From: UKL13-2 sp043756275
GTDB taxonomy: Bacteria; Pseudomonadota; Gammaproteobacteria; Burkholderiales; Usitatibacteraceae
NCBI GenBank assembly: GCA_043756275.1
Contig: JAYURJ010000044.1
Location: forward strand, 1 to 18,322
Length of the DNA stretch: 18,322 nucleotides
Reading direction: 5' to 3'
Shown: positions 1-7,016 of the stretch, piece by piece
Layout of the letters: the number at the start of each line of letters is the position of its first letter
How positions within the stretch are numbered: the stretch's first letter is position 1
Notes under the pieces: model-generated
What the model was told of the DNA's origin: nothing
Seen by the model: only the letters and a program-made list of their open reading frames with translations
Databases searched by the model: none
Translations under genes and position numbers: made by a program

Positions 1-816
1 GCCGATGCGCAGCAGTGCGTGCAGCAGGCCGCTGTCACGCAGGTAGATCTTGGGGCTTTTCACCAGACGCTTCTTGAGGTTGCCCGCGAATGGCGGCAGT
101 TGCCGGATCATGAATGTGTCTTCCAGCGTATCGAGGTAATGCTTTGTCGTTGGCGCGGTGACACCCAAACTGGCTGCAATTTTGGACGCATTCCACAGTT
201 GTCCATGGGAGTGAGCCAGCATTTCCCAAAACCGCCGCATCGCTGTTGCGGGAATGCGCACGCCCAACGCGGGCAAGTCGCGCTGCAGGTGGGTGTCGAT
301 AAATGCCTCGCGCCATGCGAGCGAGCGCGTGTTGGTGTGCGCAAGGAAGGCACCCGGAAAGCCGCCGCGATTCCAGAGCGTCATTTGCTTTTCGCGCGTG
401 CCTGCTGCAGCTTCATGCGCCGAGAAAGGTGCCAACTCGTGATAGACGATTCGGCCCGCGAGACTTTCCGACGACTGTCTCGACAGGTCAGGCGATGCCG
501 ACCCGAGAATCAGGAAGCGACCGTTCGCGCGCCTTGCATCCACAAGGCTGCGCAGCACGGGAAACAGTTCAGGTCGGCGTTGAATTTCATCGAGGATAAC
601 CAGCCGCTTTGCGAGCGGCTCCAGATAGAGCTCAGGATCGCTTAATCTGGCCGCGTCGGATAGCCGCTCCAGGTCGAGATATACCGCACCATCGAACTTG
701 CGCGCGACTGTTTTGGCAAGCGTGGTTTTGCCCACCTGCCGCGGACCGACCAGCGCGACTACCGGAAAGTGCCGCAGCGACGCGTGCAGAATGGGTTCCA
801 GATCACGTTTTTTCAT
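1..816 (-). CDS. P-loop ATPase with DUF4143-type C-terminus (3' end outside window)
   Basis: The reading frame is open from ATG at 816 to the window edge (272 codons, no stop), so the C-terminus is missing. The N-terminus has a Walker A motif GPRQVGKTT at residues 24-32, a Walker B LVILDE at 72-77 followed by IQRRPELF, and a sensor-like LILGSAS near 102-108. After about residue 190 the text resembles the winged-helix and DUF4143 part of this family (LAHSHGQLWNASKIAASLGV, then DTLEDTFMIRQLPPF and KIYLRDSGLLHALL). Known of the family: AAA-like ATPases of unclear role, widespread in bacteria and archaea, often in accessory DNA and sometimes linked to toxin-antitoxin or mobile loci. Substrate and partners cannot be read from the sequence. 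The start is supported by AAGG just before the ATG and by a promoter immediately upstream. No neighbouring operon partner is visible. Confidence 0.85.
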   Translation of the reverse strand, partial: MKKRDLEPILHASLRHFPVVALVGPRQVGKTTLAKTVARKFDGAVYLDLERLSDAARLSDPELYLEPLAKRLVILDEIQRRPELFPVLRSLVDARRANGRFLILGSASPDLSRQSSESLAGRIVYHELAPFSAHEAAAGTREKQMTLWNRGGFPGAFLAHTNTRSLAWREAFIDTHLQRDLPALGVRIPATAMRRFWEMLAHSHGQLWNASKIAASLGVTAPTTKHYLDTLEDTFMIRQLPPFAGNLKKRLVKSPKIYLRDSGLLHALLRIG

Positions 817-856
817 CCTTGCATATTAAAAGACAATGCTTTAATTTGCAAGGATG
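814..856. repeat. Near-perfect inverted repeat covering promoter and start codon
   Basis: The left arm CATCCTTGCATATTAAAAG (814-832) and right arm CTTTAATTTGCAAGGATG (839-856) are reverse complements apart from one mismatch and one extra A, with a 6-nt spacer. It spans the ATPase promoter and start codon, so it could be an operator for a dimeric regulator, or an inverted duplication of the gene's 5' end. Confidence 0.7.
823..851 (-). promoter_or_regulatory. Sigma70-like promoter of the DUF4143 ATPase, possibly leaderless
   Basis: On the minus strand TTGCAA (846-851) and TAATAT (823-828) are separated by exactly 17 nt. The ATG at 816 begins only six bases after the -10 box, so the transcript would start at or next to the start codon. 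Both boxes lie in opposite arms of the 814-856 palindrome. This is a sequence match only. Confidence 0.5.
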
Positions 857-983
857 GCGCTGCGCGCATCAGATGCGAAAAACCACGTGTGACCGTTGCG
901 CTGGAGGTGATCCGGAGAGCCGGAATGTGGCCGTCTCGCTGGAGGCGATCCGGCCATGCCTCGCCGCAGTGCGGCTCGACACC

Positions 984-1034
984 GTTTGCAGCTCAGGCTG
1001 CAAACGTCCAAGCACATGCCCCCGGCATGTGCTT
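984..1034. repeat. Two tandem perfect hairpins in an otherwise empty intergenic stretch
   Basis: The stretch 857-1060 has no credible gene. It contains GTTTGCAGC/GCTGCAAAC (984-992 and 997-1005, 4-nt loop) followed 4 nt later by AAGCACATGCC/GGCATGTGCTT (1010-1020 and 1024-1034, 3-nt loop). A weaker, imperfect palindrome (TGGCCG...CGGCCA) lies near 928-957. Neither strong hairpin is followed by a T run, so they are not typical terminators. Confidence 0.65.
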
Positions 1035-1060
1035 AGTCGAACCGGAGTGCCGACTCTCAA

Positions 1061-1128
1061 CCGACTCTCGGTACCAAATAAAAACGGCCCACAACAGTGG
1101 GCCGTTTTTATTTGGTACCGAGAGCCGG
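1061..1128. repeat. 32-bp inverted repeat duplicating the tRNA-Leu 3' end around its terminator
   Basis: The arms 1061-1092 and 1097-1128 are reverse complements with a single mismatch and an AACA loop. The right arm contains the last 16 nt of the tRNA-Leu gene (with CCA) plus its terminator half. The left arm is therefore a plus-strand copy of the tRNA tail, CCGACTCTCGGTACCA. Just outside, GTGCCG also matches the T-stem region at the corresponding distance (8 intervening bases on both sides). A chance terminator palindrome would not be expected to extend into the tRNA body. Confidence 0.85.
1077..1112 (-). terminator. Bidirectional intrinsic terminator of tRNA-Leu
   Basis: The hairpin has GC-rich arms (ACGGCCCAC/GTGGGCCGT) and a T-rich tail on either strand (TTTTTATT at the right edge, and its complement at the left). 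It begins right after the encoded CCA of the tRNA on the minus strand. It can work in both directions. Confidence 0.85.
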
Positions 1129-1199
1129 AATCGAACCGGCACGCCCTTGCAGGCGCGGGATTTTGAGTCCCGTGCGTCTACCAGTTCCGCCATCCCGGC
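1113..1199 (-). tRNA. tRNA-Leu, anticodon CAA
   Basis: The 87-nt class II tRNA includes an encoded CCA. On the minus strand it begins GCCGGGATGGCGGAACTGG. The anticodon stem CGGGA/TCCCG encloses the loop CTCAAAA, giving anticodon CAA (reads UUG). The long variable arm CGCC-TGCAAG-GGCG is typical of leucine tRNAs. The T-arm is GCCGG-TTCGATT-CCGGC. The acceptor stem pairs over seven positions with G-U pairs at 1-72 and 5-68. Confidence 0.97.
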
Positions 1200-1280
1200 A
1201 ATTATCTGGTTCGTTAAATTCAACGATTTGGTAGGAGGCGAATTATAGCGTAATCTGCGCGCGAACCTGAACAGGAAAAT

Positions 1281-2312
1281 ATGAAGCTATCTGATTTCGA
1301 TTACCACCTCCCAGAAGAATTAATCGCGCAACATCCCGCCACCGAGAGAGCCGGAAGCCGTTTGCTGCACGTTGACGGCAATACCGGCGTGACCCTGGAT
1401 CGGCAGTTCACCGATCTGGCCTCGCTGGTCGCACCAAATGACATTCTCGTTTTCAATGACACCAAGGTCATCAAAGCCCGCTTGCATGGGCGCAAGGAAA
1501 GTGGCGGTCGTGCAGAGTTGCTGGTTGAGCGCGTGCTGGCTGATGGCAAGAGTGCGCTTGCGCATGTGCGCGCATCAAAATCGCCCAAACCCGGCAGTCG
1601 GCTCGTGTTCGCTGAAAATATTGTAGCGACGATGATGGCACGCGTGGATGATCTGTTTGAATTGCATTTTGAGGGCGAGCTCGGCGTGCATGAAATCCTG
1701 TCTCGCCATGGTGAAGTTCCGCTGCCGCCTTACATCACGCATCAAGCCGATAGTGAGGACGAGCGGCGCTATCAAACTGTTTATGCCAGACACGCAGGCT
1801 CGGTCGCGGCTCCCACGGCGGGTTTGCATTTTGATGAGGCGATGCTCGCAGCGTTACGCGCGAAGGGCGCAGCACTTGCCTATGTCACGTTGCACGTGGG
1901 CGCGGGTACTTTCCAGCCGGTGCGGGAGGATGATATTTCCAAACACGTCATGCACAGCGAGTGGTATCACGTGTCGCCTGAGACGGTGGCCGCGATTGCG
2001 CACGCCAAAGCCACGGGCGGGCGCGTGATCGCGGTGGGAACCACCAGCATGCGCACGTTGGAGGCGGCATCGCGCAGCGGAACGTTGCAGGCCGAAACGG
2101 CGGAGACGCGCATCATGATCACGCCCGGCTACGCGTTTCGCACGGTGGATCGGCTCATCACCAATTTTCATTTGCCGAAGTCGACGCTGATGATGTTGGT
2201 GTCGGCGTTTGCGGGTATCGAAAATATCCAACGTGCGTACGCGCACGCGGTTGCTGGGCGCTATCGGTTTTTTAGCTACGGCGATGCGATGTTGCTGGAG
2301 CGACGCGAGTGA
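1281..2312 (+). CDS. queA: tRNA preQ1(34) S-adenosylmethionine ribosyltransferase-isomerase QueA
   Basis: QueA transfers and isomerises the ribosyl group of S-adenosylmethionine onto preQ1 at position 34 of target tRNAs, giving epoxyqueuosine; it acts in the cytosol. The 343-residue product is close to the usual QueA length and colinear with it: MKLSDFDYHLPEELIAQHP at the N-terminus, FNDTKVIKARL, HVGAGTFQPVR, GTTSMRTLEAA and the C-terminal ITNFHLPKSTLMMLVSAFAG. The ATG is preceded by AGGAAAAT at a suitable distance. In many proteobacteria queA is followed by tgt (preQ1 insertion). Here no tgt follows: the stop is followed after 14 nt by a 52-bp palindromic repeat and then a convergent HNH gene. 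Confidence 0.97.
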   Translation: MKLSDFDYHLPEELIAQHPATERAGSRLLHVDGNTGVTLDRQFTDLASLVAPNDILVFNDTKVIKARLHGRKESGGRAELLVERVLADGKSALAHVRASKSPKPGSRLVFAENIVATMMARVDDLFELHFEGELGVHEILSRHGEVPLPPYITHQADSEDERRYQTVYARHAGSVAAPTAGLHFDEAMLAALRAKGAALAYVTLHVGAGTFQPVREDDISKHVMHSEWYHVSPETVAAIAHAKATGGRVIAVGTTSMRTLEAASRSGTLQAETAETRIMITPGYAFRTVDRLITNFHLPKSTLMMLVSAFAGIENIQRAYAHAVAGRYRFFSYGDAMLLERRE

Positions 2313-2326
2313 AATAGTGAAACACT

Positions 2327-2378
2327 AGCACTGGTGGTGGTTCCATGGCATTTTCATGCCATAAACCGCGCCAGTGCT
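2327..2378. repeat. 52-bp palindromic repeat, copy A
   Basis: AGCACTGG at the left edge and CCAGTGCT at the right edge are perfect inverted ends with exactly 52 bp from end to end, as in copies B and C. The left arm has drifted (TGGTGG where the others have CGCGGC). The loop holds a second small palindrome, ATGGCA/TGCCAT. It begins 14 nt after the queA stop and is preceded by ACACT, as is half-copy D. Confidence 0.8.
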
Positions 2379-2417
2379 TGATCTACGTATTTTACGCCGT
2401 TGCACCAAAGTGCACGC

Positions 2418-3059
2418 TCAACTCAAATGCACCCGGCTCTGCGCACTCACATGCTGCTTCAGAAATTCCATCTGATCGGCAAGAATCCGGCGATTGGCCA
2501 AGATCAAAAACTCGGCACGATTCGGCACGTACGGCGCATACACGAGCTCCATGTGCGCTTCCTCCGGCAGGCGGCTGCCTTTGCGCTCATTGCAGGAGCG
2601 GCAGGCGGCAACCACGTTCATCCACGTATCGAGACCGCGACGCGAATACGGAATGATGTGGTCGCGGGTTAATTTGGAGTGCGAGAAAATGCCACCGCAA
2701 TAGCCGCAGACGTGACGATCCCGATGGAACAGCTCGCGGTTATTCAGTGGTGGGATTTGATTGAAACTCCGCATCGCCATTGCTTTGCCGCGAATGGCGA
2801 TGATCGACGCGGCGCTGACGGAGGACACTTCGCCCGTATCGCGGCTTTTACCGCCGTTGACGGTGAACGCGGCCGAACCGGTTTCCCAGGCAACGCGTTC
2901 TTTGGCGTAATACCAGACGGCGTGCTGCCACGTTATCCAGCGATGCGGAATACCGTTCTGGTCAAGTGTGAGAATGAGTGGATAACGTTTGGCCTCGCTG
3001 GAAAATAGTGAAAAGGCCGGCTCCAGCGCCTCTTTGGCGGCTCTGTCTACCGGCGGCAT
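2418..3059 (-). CDS. HNH endonuclease family protein
   Basis: The protein has 213 residues from the ATG at 3059. Residues 27-90 match the conserved front part of a chromosomally encoded bacterial HNH family (PLILTLDQNGIPHRWITWQ, then ASIIAIRG). The nuclease core follows: RELFHRDRHVCGYCG with C118 and C121, the catalytic-type TRDHIIPYSRRG with D133 and H134, N148, and CRSCN with C153 and C156. This is an HNH fold with a structural zinc site formed by two CxxC pairs. The biological substrate of this housekeeping-like family is not established. Its frame extends upstream to an ATG at 3182, but the extra 41 residues are low-complexity and unlike the family, so I prefer 3059; no clear ribosome-binding site decides it. 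It converges on queA. Confidence 0.88.
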   Translation of the reverse strand: MPPVDRAAKEALEPAFSLFSSEAKRYPLILTLDQNGIPHRWITWQHAVWYYAKERVAWETGSAAFTVNGGKSRDTGEVSSVSAASIIAIRGKAMAMRSFNQIPPLNNRELFHRDRHVCGYCGGIFSHSKLTRDHIIPYSRRGLDTWMNVVAACRSCNERKGSRLPEEAHMELVYAPYVPNRAEFLILANRRILADQMEFLKQHVSAQSRVHLS

Positions 3060-3148
3060 TGGCAAGTGACACTTGTTTGTTTTACCACTTGATTTGCCGT
3101 GTGAACCTGTCTTGCTCCGATGCTGCACAGTGCGTGTCCTTTCTCCGC

Positions 3149-3178
3149 TTGGCGGAATGGGGGGTGACCGGCGATAAT
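3149..3178 (+). promoter_or_regulatory. Candidate sigma70 promoter for ppa
   Basis: TTGGCG (3149-3154) and GATAAT (3173-3178) are separated by 18 nt in the divergent region between the HNH gene and ppa. It would give a leader of about 85 nt for ppa. Sequence match only. Confidence 0.4.
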
Positions 3179-3269
3179 GCACGTGAACAACTTCTACAGC
3201 TTGAGGGCAAGTTAGGGAAACGCCCCCCAGCTAGAGGCTAAACCAATTTTTCACCTTTGAGAAGCCCCC

Positions 3270-3803
3270 ATGAATCTTGATCGCGTTGACGCTGGCCGTG
3301 ATGTACCTAACGATGTAAACGTCGTCATTGAAATCCCGATGAACGGCGACCCAATCAAGTACGAGTTGGACAAGGCGACGGGTGCTTTGTTCATCGACCG
3401 TTTCATGTCGACGTCGATGCATTACCCGTGCAACTACGGCTACATTCCGCACACCTTGTCCGGCGATGGCGACCCCGTGGATGTATTGGTCGTGACACCG
3501 TTTCCGCTGATTCCCGGCGTGGTGGTGCGTTGCCGCCCGGTTGGGATGCTTAAGATGATCGACGAAGCAGGTGCCGACGAAAAGCTGCTTGCCGTGCCGA
3601 TCGACAAGCTCACGCCGATTTACCGCAACGTCCAGTCATCGCGCGATTTGCCGGAACTCACGCAAACCCAGATCACGCATTTTTTTGAGCACTACAAAGA
3701 TCTGGAGGCCGGCAAATGGGTGCAGGTGCAGGGCTGGGTCGGTGCTGAAGAAGCCAAGAAAGCGATTCTTGAGGGCGTTGGTCGCTACAACGCCGCGAAG
3801 TAA
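3270..3803 (+). CDS. ppa: Inorganic pyrophosphatase (family I, hexameric bacterial type)
   Basis: This enzyme hydrolyses pyrophosphate to two phosphates with Mg2+ in the cytosol, pulling biosynthetic reactions forward. The 177 residues align without gaps to the E. coli enzyme as I recall it, with +1 numbering: IKYELDK carries K30 and E32, FMSTSMHYPCNYGYIP carries Y56, and the signature DGDPVDVL gives D66, D68 and D71. D98 and D103 follow in KMIDEAGAD. FFEHYKDLEAGKWV is near the C-terminus. GAGAAG lies about 7 nt before the ATG. It appears monocistronic: a small CGCAGC/GCTGCG hairpin lies 3819-3836, without a T run. Confidence 0.97.
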   Translation: MNLDRVDAGRDVPNDVNVVIEIPMNGDPIKYELDKATGALFIDRFMSTSMHYPCNYGYIPHTLSGDGDPVDVLVVTPFPLIPGVVVRCRPVGMLKMIDEAGADEKLLAVPIDKLTPIYRNVQSSRDLPELTQTQITHFFEHYKDLEAGKWVQVQGWVGAEEAKKAILEGVGRYNAAK

Positions 3804-3913
3804 TCAGGATTGTAGTTCTGCGCAGCTTCACGCTGCGATGCATCCACACGAGTATGTAAGTCGTATCTCCGTTTACCGACGAAGGGAAACACTTGGTCAA
3901 CACGGAGAGCAAC

Positions 3914-4732
3914 ATGTGGAGTCGAATAGCGACAGCATTGGCCTTCACGGGCACAATATTTTTGTTGGCGGGTGAAGCTTCTGCCGCGCCAGCCGCGAAC
4001 TGCAGCGGCCCGCAACGGGCATCCAGCGGGCCCTCAACGGTCGGTATTGCCGAGTTGTATACCTCTGAAGGTTGCGACAGCTGCCCGCCAGCTGACAAAT
4101 GGTTTTCACGTCTGAACGTCAAGAAGGACGGCGTTGTGCCGCTCGCGTTTCACGTCGACTATTGGGATTACATCGGTTGGAAAGATCGCTTCGCCCAAGC
4201 CGCTTTTTCGGAACGCCAGCGCGAGTCGGTGCGCCGGCAGGGTGGACGGACGTCCTACACGCCGCAAGTGATGTTGAACGGGCAGGACCAACGCGTCTGG
4301 AGCGATCAGTCGCGCTTTAGTTCGAGCTTGAAAGACATTGCGGCACGTGTCCCACGCGCGAATCTGGCGTTGGAATTTACTTTGGTCACCACGCAACTGG
4401 ACACCACGTTGTCCGTGGCGTTACCGCAAGTTCCTGATCGCGCCGACGCGGCGGTCTTTCTGGCGATTACTGAAAGCAATCTCTCGAACCGTGTGACTGC
4501 GGGCGAAAATCGTGGCAGCACATTGAAGCACGATCACGTTGTGCGCATGCTGGTCGGGCCGCTCGGCGGTGACGCGAAGGATCGTGCCGACGGGAAGCTG
4601 GTCGTCAAGCGGGCCATGCAGTTGGGCGCAGACTGGAAACGCGGCGATTTACAGTTGGTGGCATTCGTACAGAATTTGCGCACTGGGGAGGTCTATCAGG
4701 CGCTGAGCGCACCAGTTTGTGTCGGCCTGTAA
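3914..4732 (+). CDS. Secreted thioredoxin-like DUF1223 protein
   Basis: The product has 272 residues and an N-terminal signal peptide: MWSR, a hydrophobic run to about residue 20, then EASA|AP as a likely signal peptidase I site after residue 24, so it is probably periplasmic. The mature protein starts like the family: ELYTSEGCDSCPPAD with C54 and C57 forming a CxxC, then LAFHVDYWDYIGWKDRFA and YTPQVMLNG. Known of the family: DUF1223, predicted thioredoxin fold, function unsettled; the CxxC suggests a redox or metal-related role (inference). A TTG seven codons upstream is in frame, but GGAG 6-7 nt before the ATG at 3914 and the signal peptide favour the shorter form. The 111 nt between ppa and this ATG contain no other gene. 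Confidence 0.92.
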   Translation: MWSRIATALAFTGTIFLLAGEASAAPAANCSGPQRASSGPSTVGIAELYTSEGCDSCPPADKWFSRLNVKKDGVVPLAFHVDYWDYIGWKDRFAQAAFSERQRESVRRQGGRTSYTPQVMLNGQDQRVWSDQSRFSSSLKDIAARVPRANLALEFTLVTTQLDTTLSVALPQVPDRADAAVFLAITESNLSNRVTAGENRGSTLKHDHVVRMLVGPLGGDAKDRADGKLVVKRAMQLGADWKRGDLQLVAFVQNLRTGEVYQALSAPVCVGL

Positions 4733-4847
4733 CGGCAAATGTCAGTGTTCTACAGATGCAAAGAACAATGCATGCACATAATTAAATGACTGCAAAACAC
4801 GGTTATGATGCGCCTCGATCAATTTGAATTTTCACCCGATAGAGCAC

Positions 4848-5291
4848 ATGACATTATCAAAATCGTTTACCGTTCAAATCGTCGAATGGAGTCAGCAGCA
4901 TGACGTGTTGGCAAAGATTCGCACTGATGTTTTTGTTGAAGAGCAAAGCGTGCCCGTAGAAATAATCATGGATGGCTTGGACGCTGAAGGCGTTCATGTC
5001 GAGGCTTGCGACGCGTCCGGTATTGTGATCGGTACAGGACGGCTAATACTCGAAGCGCCCGTCCCGCGTATCGGTCGCATGGCGGTGGTGAAGTCGTGGC
5101 GCGGTACAGGCGTCGGTGGGGAAATTCTCAGGAAACTATGTGATGCAGCCAAACAACGCGGGTTCGGTGAAGTGATGCTTCATTCCCAAACGCACGCCTC
5201 ACCGTTTTACTTCAAGCACGGATTTTTATCGCACGGTTCCGAATTTTTTGAGGCGGGCATTCCGCATCAGGAAATGCGCAAGCACATTTAG
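4848..5291 (+). CDS. GNAT-family N-acetyltransferase
   Basis: The protein has 147 residues and a single GNAT domain, predicted to move an acetyl group from acetyl-CoA to an amine. Family-like blocks appear in order: IRTDVFVEEQSVP (23-35), the DGLD/VHVEA region (42-53), IGTGRL (61-66), RIGRMAVVKSWRGTGVGGEIL (74-94) with the acetyl-CoA pyrophosphate loop RGTGVG, then FYFKHGF and the C-terminal EAGIPHQEM. The substrate cannot be inferred. An in-frame TTG at 4824 exists; I chose the ATG because it opens at the conserved region. A weak -10-like TATGAT lies at 4804-4809. The gene converges on ygfZ with only 19 nt between stops, containing a GCCTGC/GCAGGC hairpin overlapping both gene ends. Confidence 0.9.
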   Translation: MTLSKSFTVQIVEWSQQHDVLAKIRTDVFVEEQSVPVEIIMDGLDAEGVHVEACDASGIVIGTGRLILEAPVPRIGRMAVVKSWRGTGVGGEILRKLCDAAKQRGFGEVMLHSQTHASPFYFKHGFLSHGSEFFEAGIPHQEMRKHI

Positions 5292-5310
5292 CCTGCCGTT
5301 TTTGCGTGCG

Positions 5311-6375
5311 TCACGCAGGCTGAAGTAGCGGCAACGCGTATGGCAGCGGTTTAATAGTGACTGCCAACCCATCGAGAGCGGCGTATTTCAGATTATTATC
5401 GTTAATGGCGGCAATCTGGGCAACCACCAACATATCAAAGCCGCCATCTGACGCCGGCGCAACATTGGCAACCTCACCAGCGGCCTGATCGCCAAAGCCA
5501 TCACTGTAGAGCTTCTCACCCGGCACTGGAGATGTGGCCCCTGCGACATGTGCCAGTACCATGCGGCGCTTCAGAATGCCGCGGTACTGTGTGCGCGCAA
5601 CAATTTCCTGTCCGGGGTAGCAACCTTTCTTGAAGCTCACGCCGCCGATGAGTTCAAAATTCGCCATCTGCGGCACAAATGCATCCTGCGTTTCGGGCAA
5701 CACTGTGATAATGCCTTGCTGTATCGACAGCCAATCCCAGACTGACGCACTTGCCTTTATTGCGTGCGTCGGAGCATTGCTGAGCTGATTCCATACTGCA
5801 ATCGCCTTTTCCGGACTGGCAACAACGATGAATCGCGTTGCCGACAGCTTGATGATGCGCCCCATCTCTGTGTGCACGGTGGACATCACCTCGACCGGAA
5901 CAGCCCCGACGGTCGCGTGCAATAGCGATTCTGCAGCAGACCCGGCGACACCGAAACGCACCCAGTTGTCACTTTCATCTGAAAGCTTCACCTTGGCCCG
6001 CAGAACGAACATCTGCAAACGCTTCTGGATCGCGGGCTGCAACGAACGAGGCAGCAGCAAATAGATTCCTTGCTTGCCCGACCACGCGAGCAATGAAACG
6101 AGCAGGCGTCCTTTGGGTGAGCACCAGCCGTTCCATTGAGACGCGCTATCGCCTAGTGCCAAAACATCGTTGCAAAATTGCCCGTGCAGAAACGCGGCAG
6201 CTTCCTCGCCAGTGGCCAACATCAAGCCGAAATGGGAAAGGTCGCACATCACAGCGCCATTTTGCAATGCCGTGTGAGCTGAAGTAGGGTTATCCGTGTT
6301 CCCGAACGCGGTCACACGTCCGTCGGAAAACTGCGCTCCTTGTCGGGTAAGTTCAGAAATCCAGCGCTCGCTCAT
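5311..6375 (-). CDS. ygfZ: YgfZ/GcvT-family folate-binding protein, Fe-S cluster maintenance
   Basis: YgfZ is a tetrahydrofolate-dependent protein that supports synthesis or repair of certain Fe-S enzymes, MiaB among them. The 354-residue product carries the diagnostic KKGCYPGQEIVARTQYRG with the conserved cysteine at C252, preceded by MANFELIGGVSF. The N-terminal half shows the aminomethyltransferase-like fold text (AVMCDLSHFGLMLATGEEAAAFLHGQFCNDV and WCSPKGRLLVSL). The length agrees with the family. The ATG at 6375 lacks a clear Shine-Dalgarno; GATAAT (6394-6399, minus strand) is a possible -10 box leading to a very short leader. It is divergent from the ygfX-like gene, an arrangement reminiscent of E. 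coli, where ygfZ is divergent from sdhE-ygfX. Confidence 0.94.
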   Translation of the reverse strand: MSERWISELTRQGAQFSDGRVTAFGNTDNPTSAHTALQNGAVMCDLSHFGLMLATGEEAAAFLHGQFCNDVLALGDSASQWNGWCSPKGRLLVSLLAWSGKQGIYLLLPRSLQPAIQKRLQMFVLRAKVKLSDESDNWVRFGVAGSAAESLLHATVGAVPVEVMSTVHTEMGRIIKLSATRFIVVASPEKAIAVWNQLSNAPTHAIKASASVWDWLSIQQGIITVLPETQDAFVPQMANFELIGGVSFKKGCYPGQEIVARTQYRGILKRRMVLAHVAGATSPVPGEKLYSDGFGDQAAGEVANVAPASDGGFDMLVVAQIAAINDNNLKYAALDGLAVTIKPLPYALPLLQPA

Positions 6376-6419
6376 GGGACAATATTTGTGTTCATTATCC
6401 CTATTCTAGTTTGGTTCAC

Positions 6420-6953
6420 ATGCCCAATGTTCAAGCGTCCGAAAATGCCGGGAATGATCCGCGCTGGATTTCGTTGCGCGTGTCCAGAATCAACTTATTG
6501 ATCAACGCGGCGGGGGTATTGGTGGCGCTCGGTATGTTGGCGTTGGTGCCACTGCCAATATGGTTGATTGTGGCGCTTGCAACCGCATTTTGCGCGGCAT
6601 CGCTTTGGGATCTGCGACTAATTCTGCTCAAAAGTCACCAGTCTGTTAACGCGTTTTACCTGTTTGATATTGATGCAGATGCGGACTCTGCGCCAGCTGC
6701 GGGGTCGCCATCAGCGAAGAAATTAGGCATTCGGGTGCGCTATGCGATTGCGTCCGGATTGCAGGCAACGCGCGAAGCCGAAGGCATCATTCTGGAAGGC
6801 GCTTTTGTGTCGCCATGGTTTACCGCCGTTCGTTACGCCTTGCCGCAGGACCCGCGCTGGCGAAAATGGTGGCCGCATATTATTCCGGTCTGGCCCGATA
6901 GCTTGGCCGCGGATTCGTTTCGACAAGTACGCGTGGCCCTGAAGTGGAAGTGA
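6420..6953 (+). CDS. YgfX-like small inner-membrane protein
   Basis: The protein has about 177 residues with two predicted membrane helices near the N-terminus (about 24-43 and 46-63, separated by LVPLPIW), a cytosolic domain, and a C-terminal WPDSLAADSFRQVRVALKW that resembles the end of YgfX/CptA proteins (PDSL...FR.LRV.L.W). YgfX in E. coli is a membrane protein reported as a toxin-like inhibitor of cytoskeletal polymerisation; whether this one does the same is unknown. Context helps: it is divergent from ygfZ, as the sdhE-ygfX pair is in E. coli, although no sdhE lies between. The start is uncertain: the ATG at 6420 or the in-frame TTG at 6411, neither with a ribosome-binding site. A region of about 20 residues near 70-92 is acidic and alanine-rich. 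The family call is tentative. Confidence 0.6.
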   Translation: MPNVQASENAGNDPRWISLRVSRINLLINAAGVLVALGMLALVPLPIWLIVALATAFCAASLWDLRLILLKSHQSVNAFYLFDIDADADSAPAAGSPSAKKLGIRVRYAIASGLQATREAEGIILEGAFVSPWFTAVRYALPQDPRWRKWWPHIIPVWPDSLAADSFRQVRVALKWK

Positions 6954-6977
6954 CGCCAACACGACAAAGCCCTCCGG

Positions 6978-6983
6978 TATAAT
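6978..6983 (+). promoter_or_regulatory. Consensus -10 box upstream of purL
   Basis: A perfect TATAAT lies 34 nt before the purL ATG and 25 nt after the stop of the ygfX-like gene. No good -35 hexamer is visible at the usual distance (GCCAAC at 6955-6960 is poor). This may mean an activator-dependent promoter; no PurR-like operator was recognised. Confidence 0.45.
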
Positions 6984-7016
6984 TTATTCTTTCCGGCGTC
7001 AATCGTTTCTCCTCGA

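Noticed and set aside
609..1248. Plus-strand frames of 185 and 159 codons over the hairpin block and tRNA
   Set aside because: They read through a tRNA antisense strand, a terminator and the 5' part of the ATPase gene, so they are not credible proteins.
6960..7016. Riboswitch or PurR operator in front of purL
   Set aside because: Only 57 nt precede the ATG and no purine riboswitch fold or PurR-like palindrome is visible.
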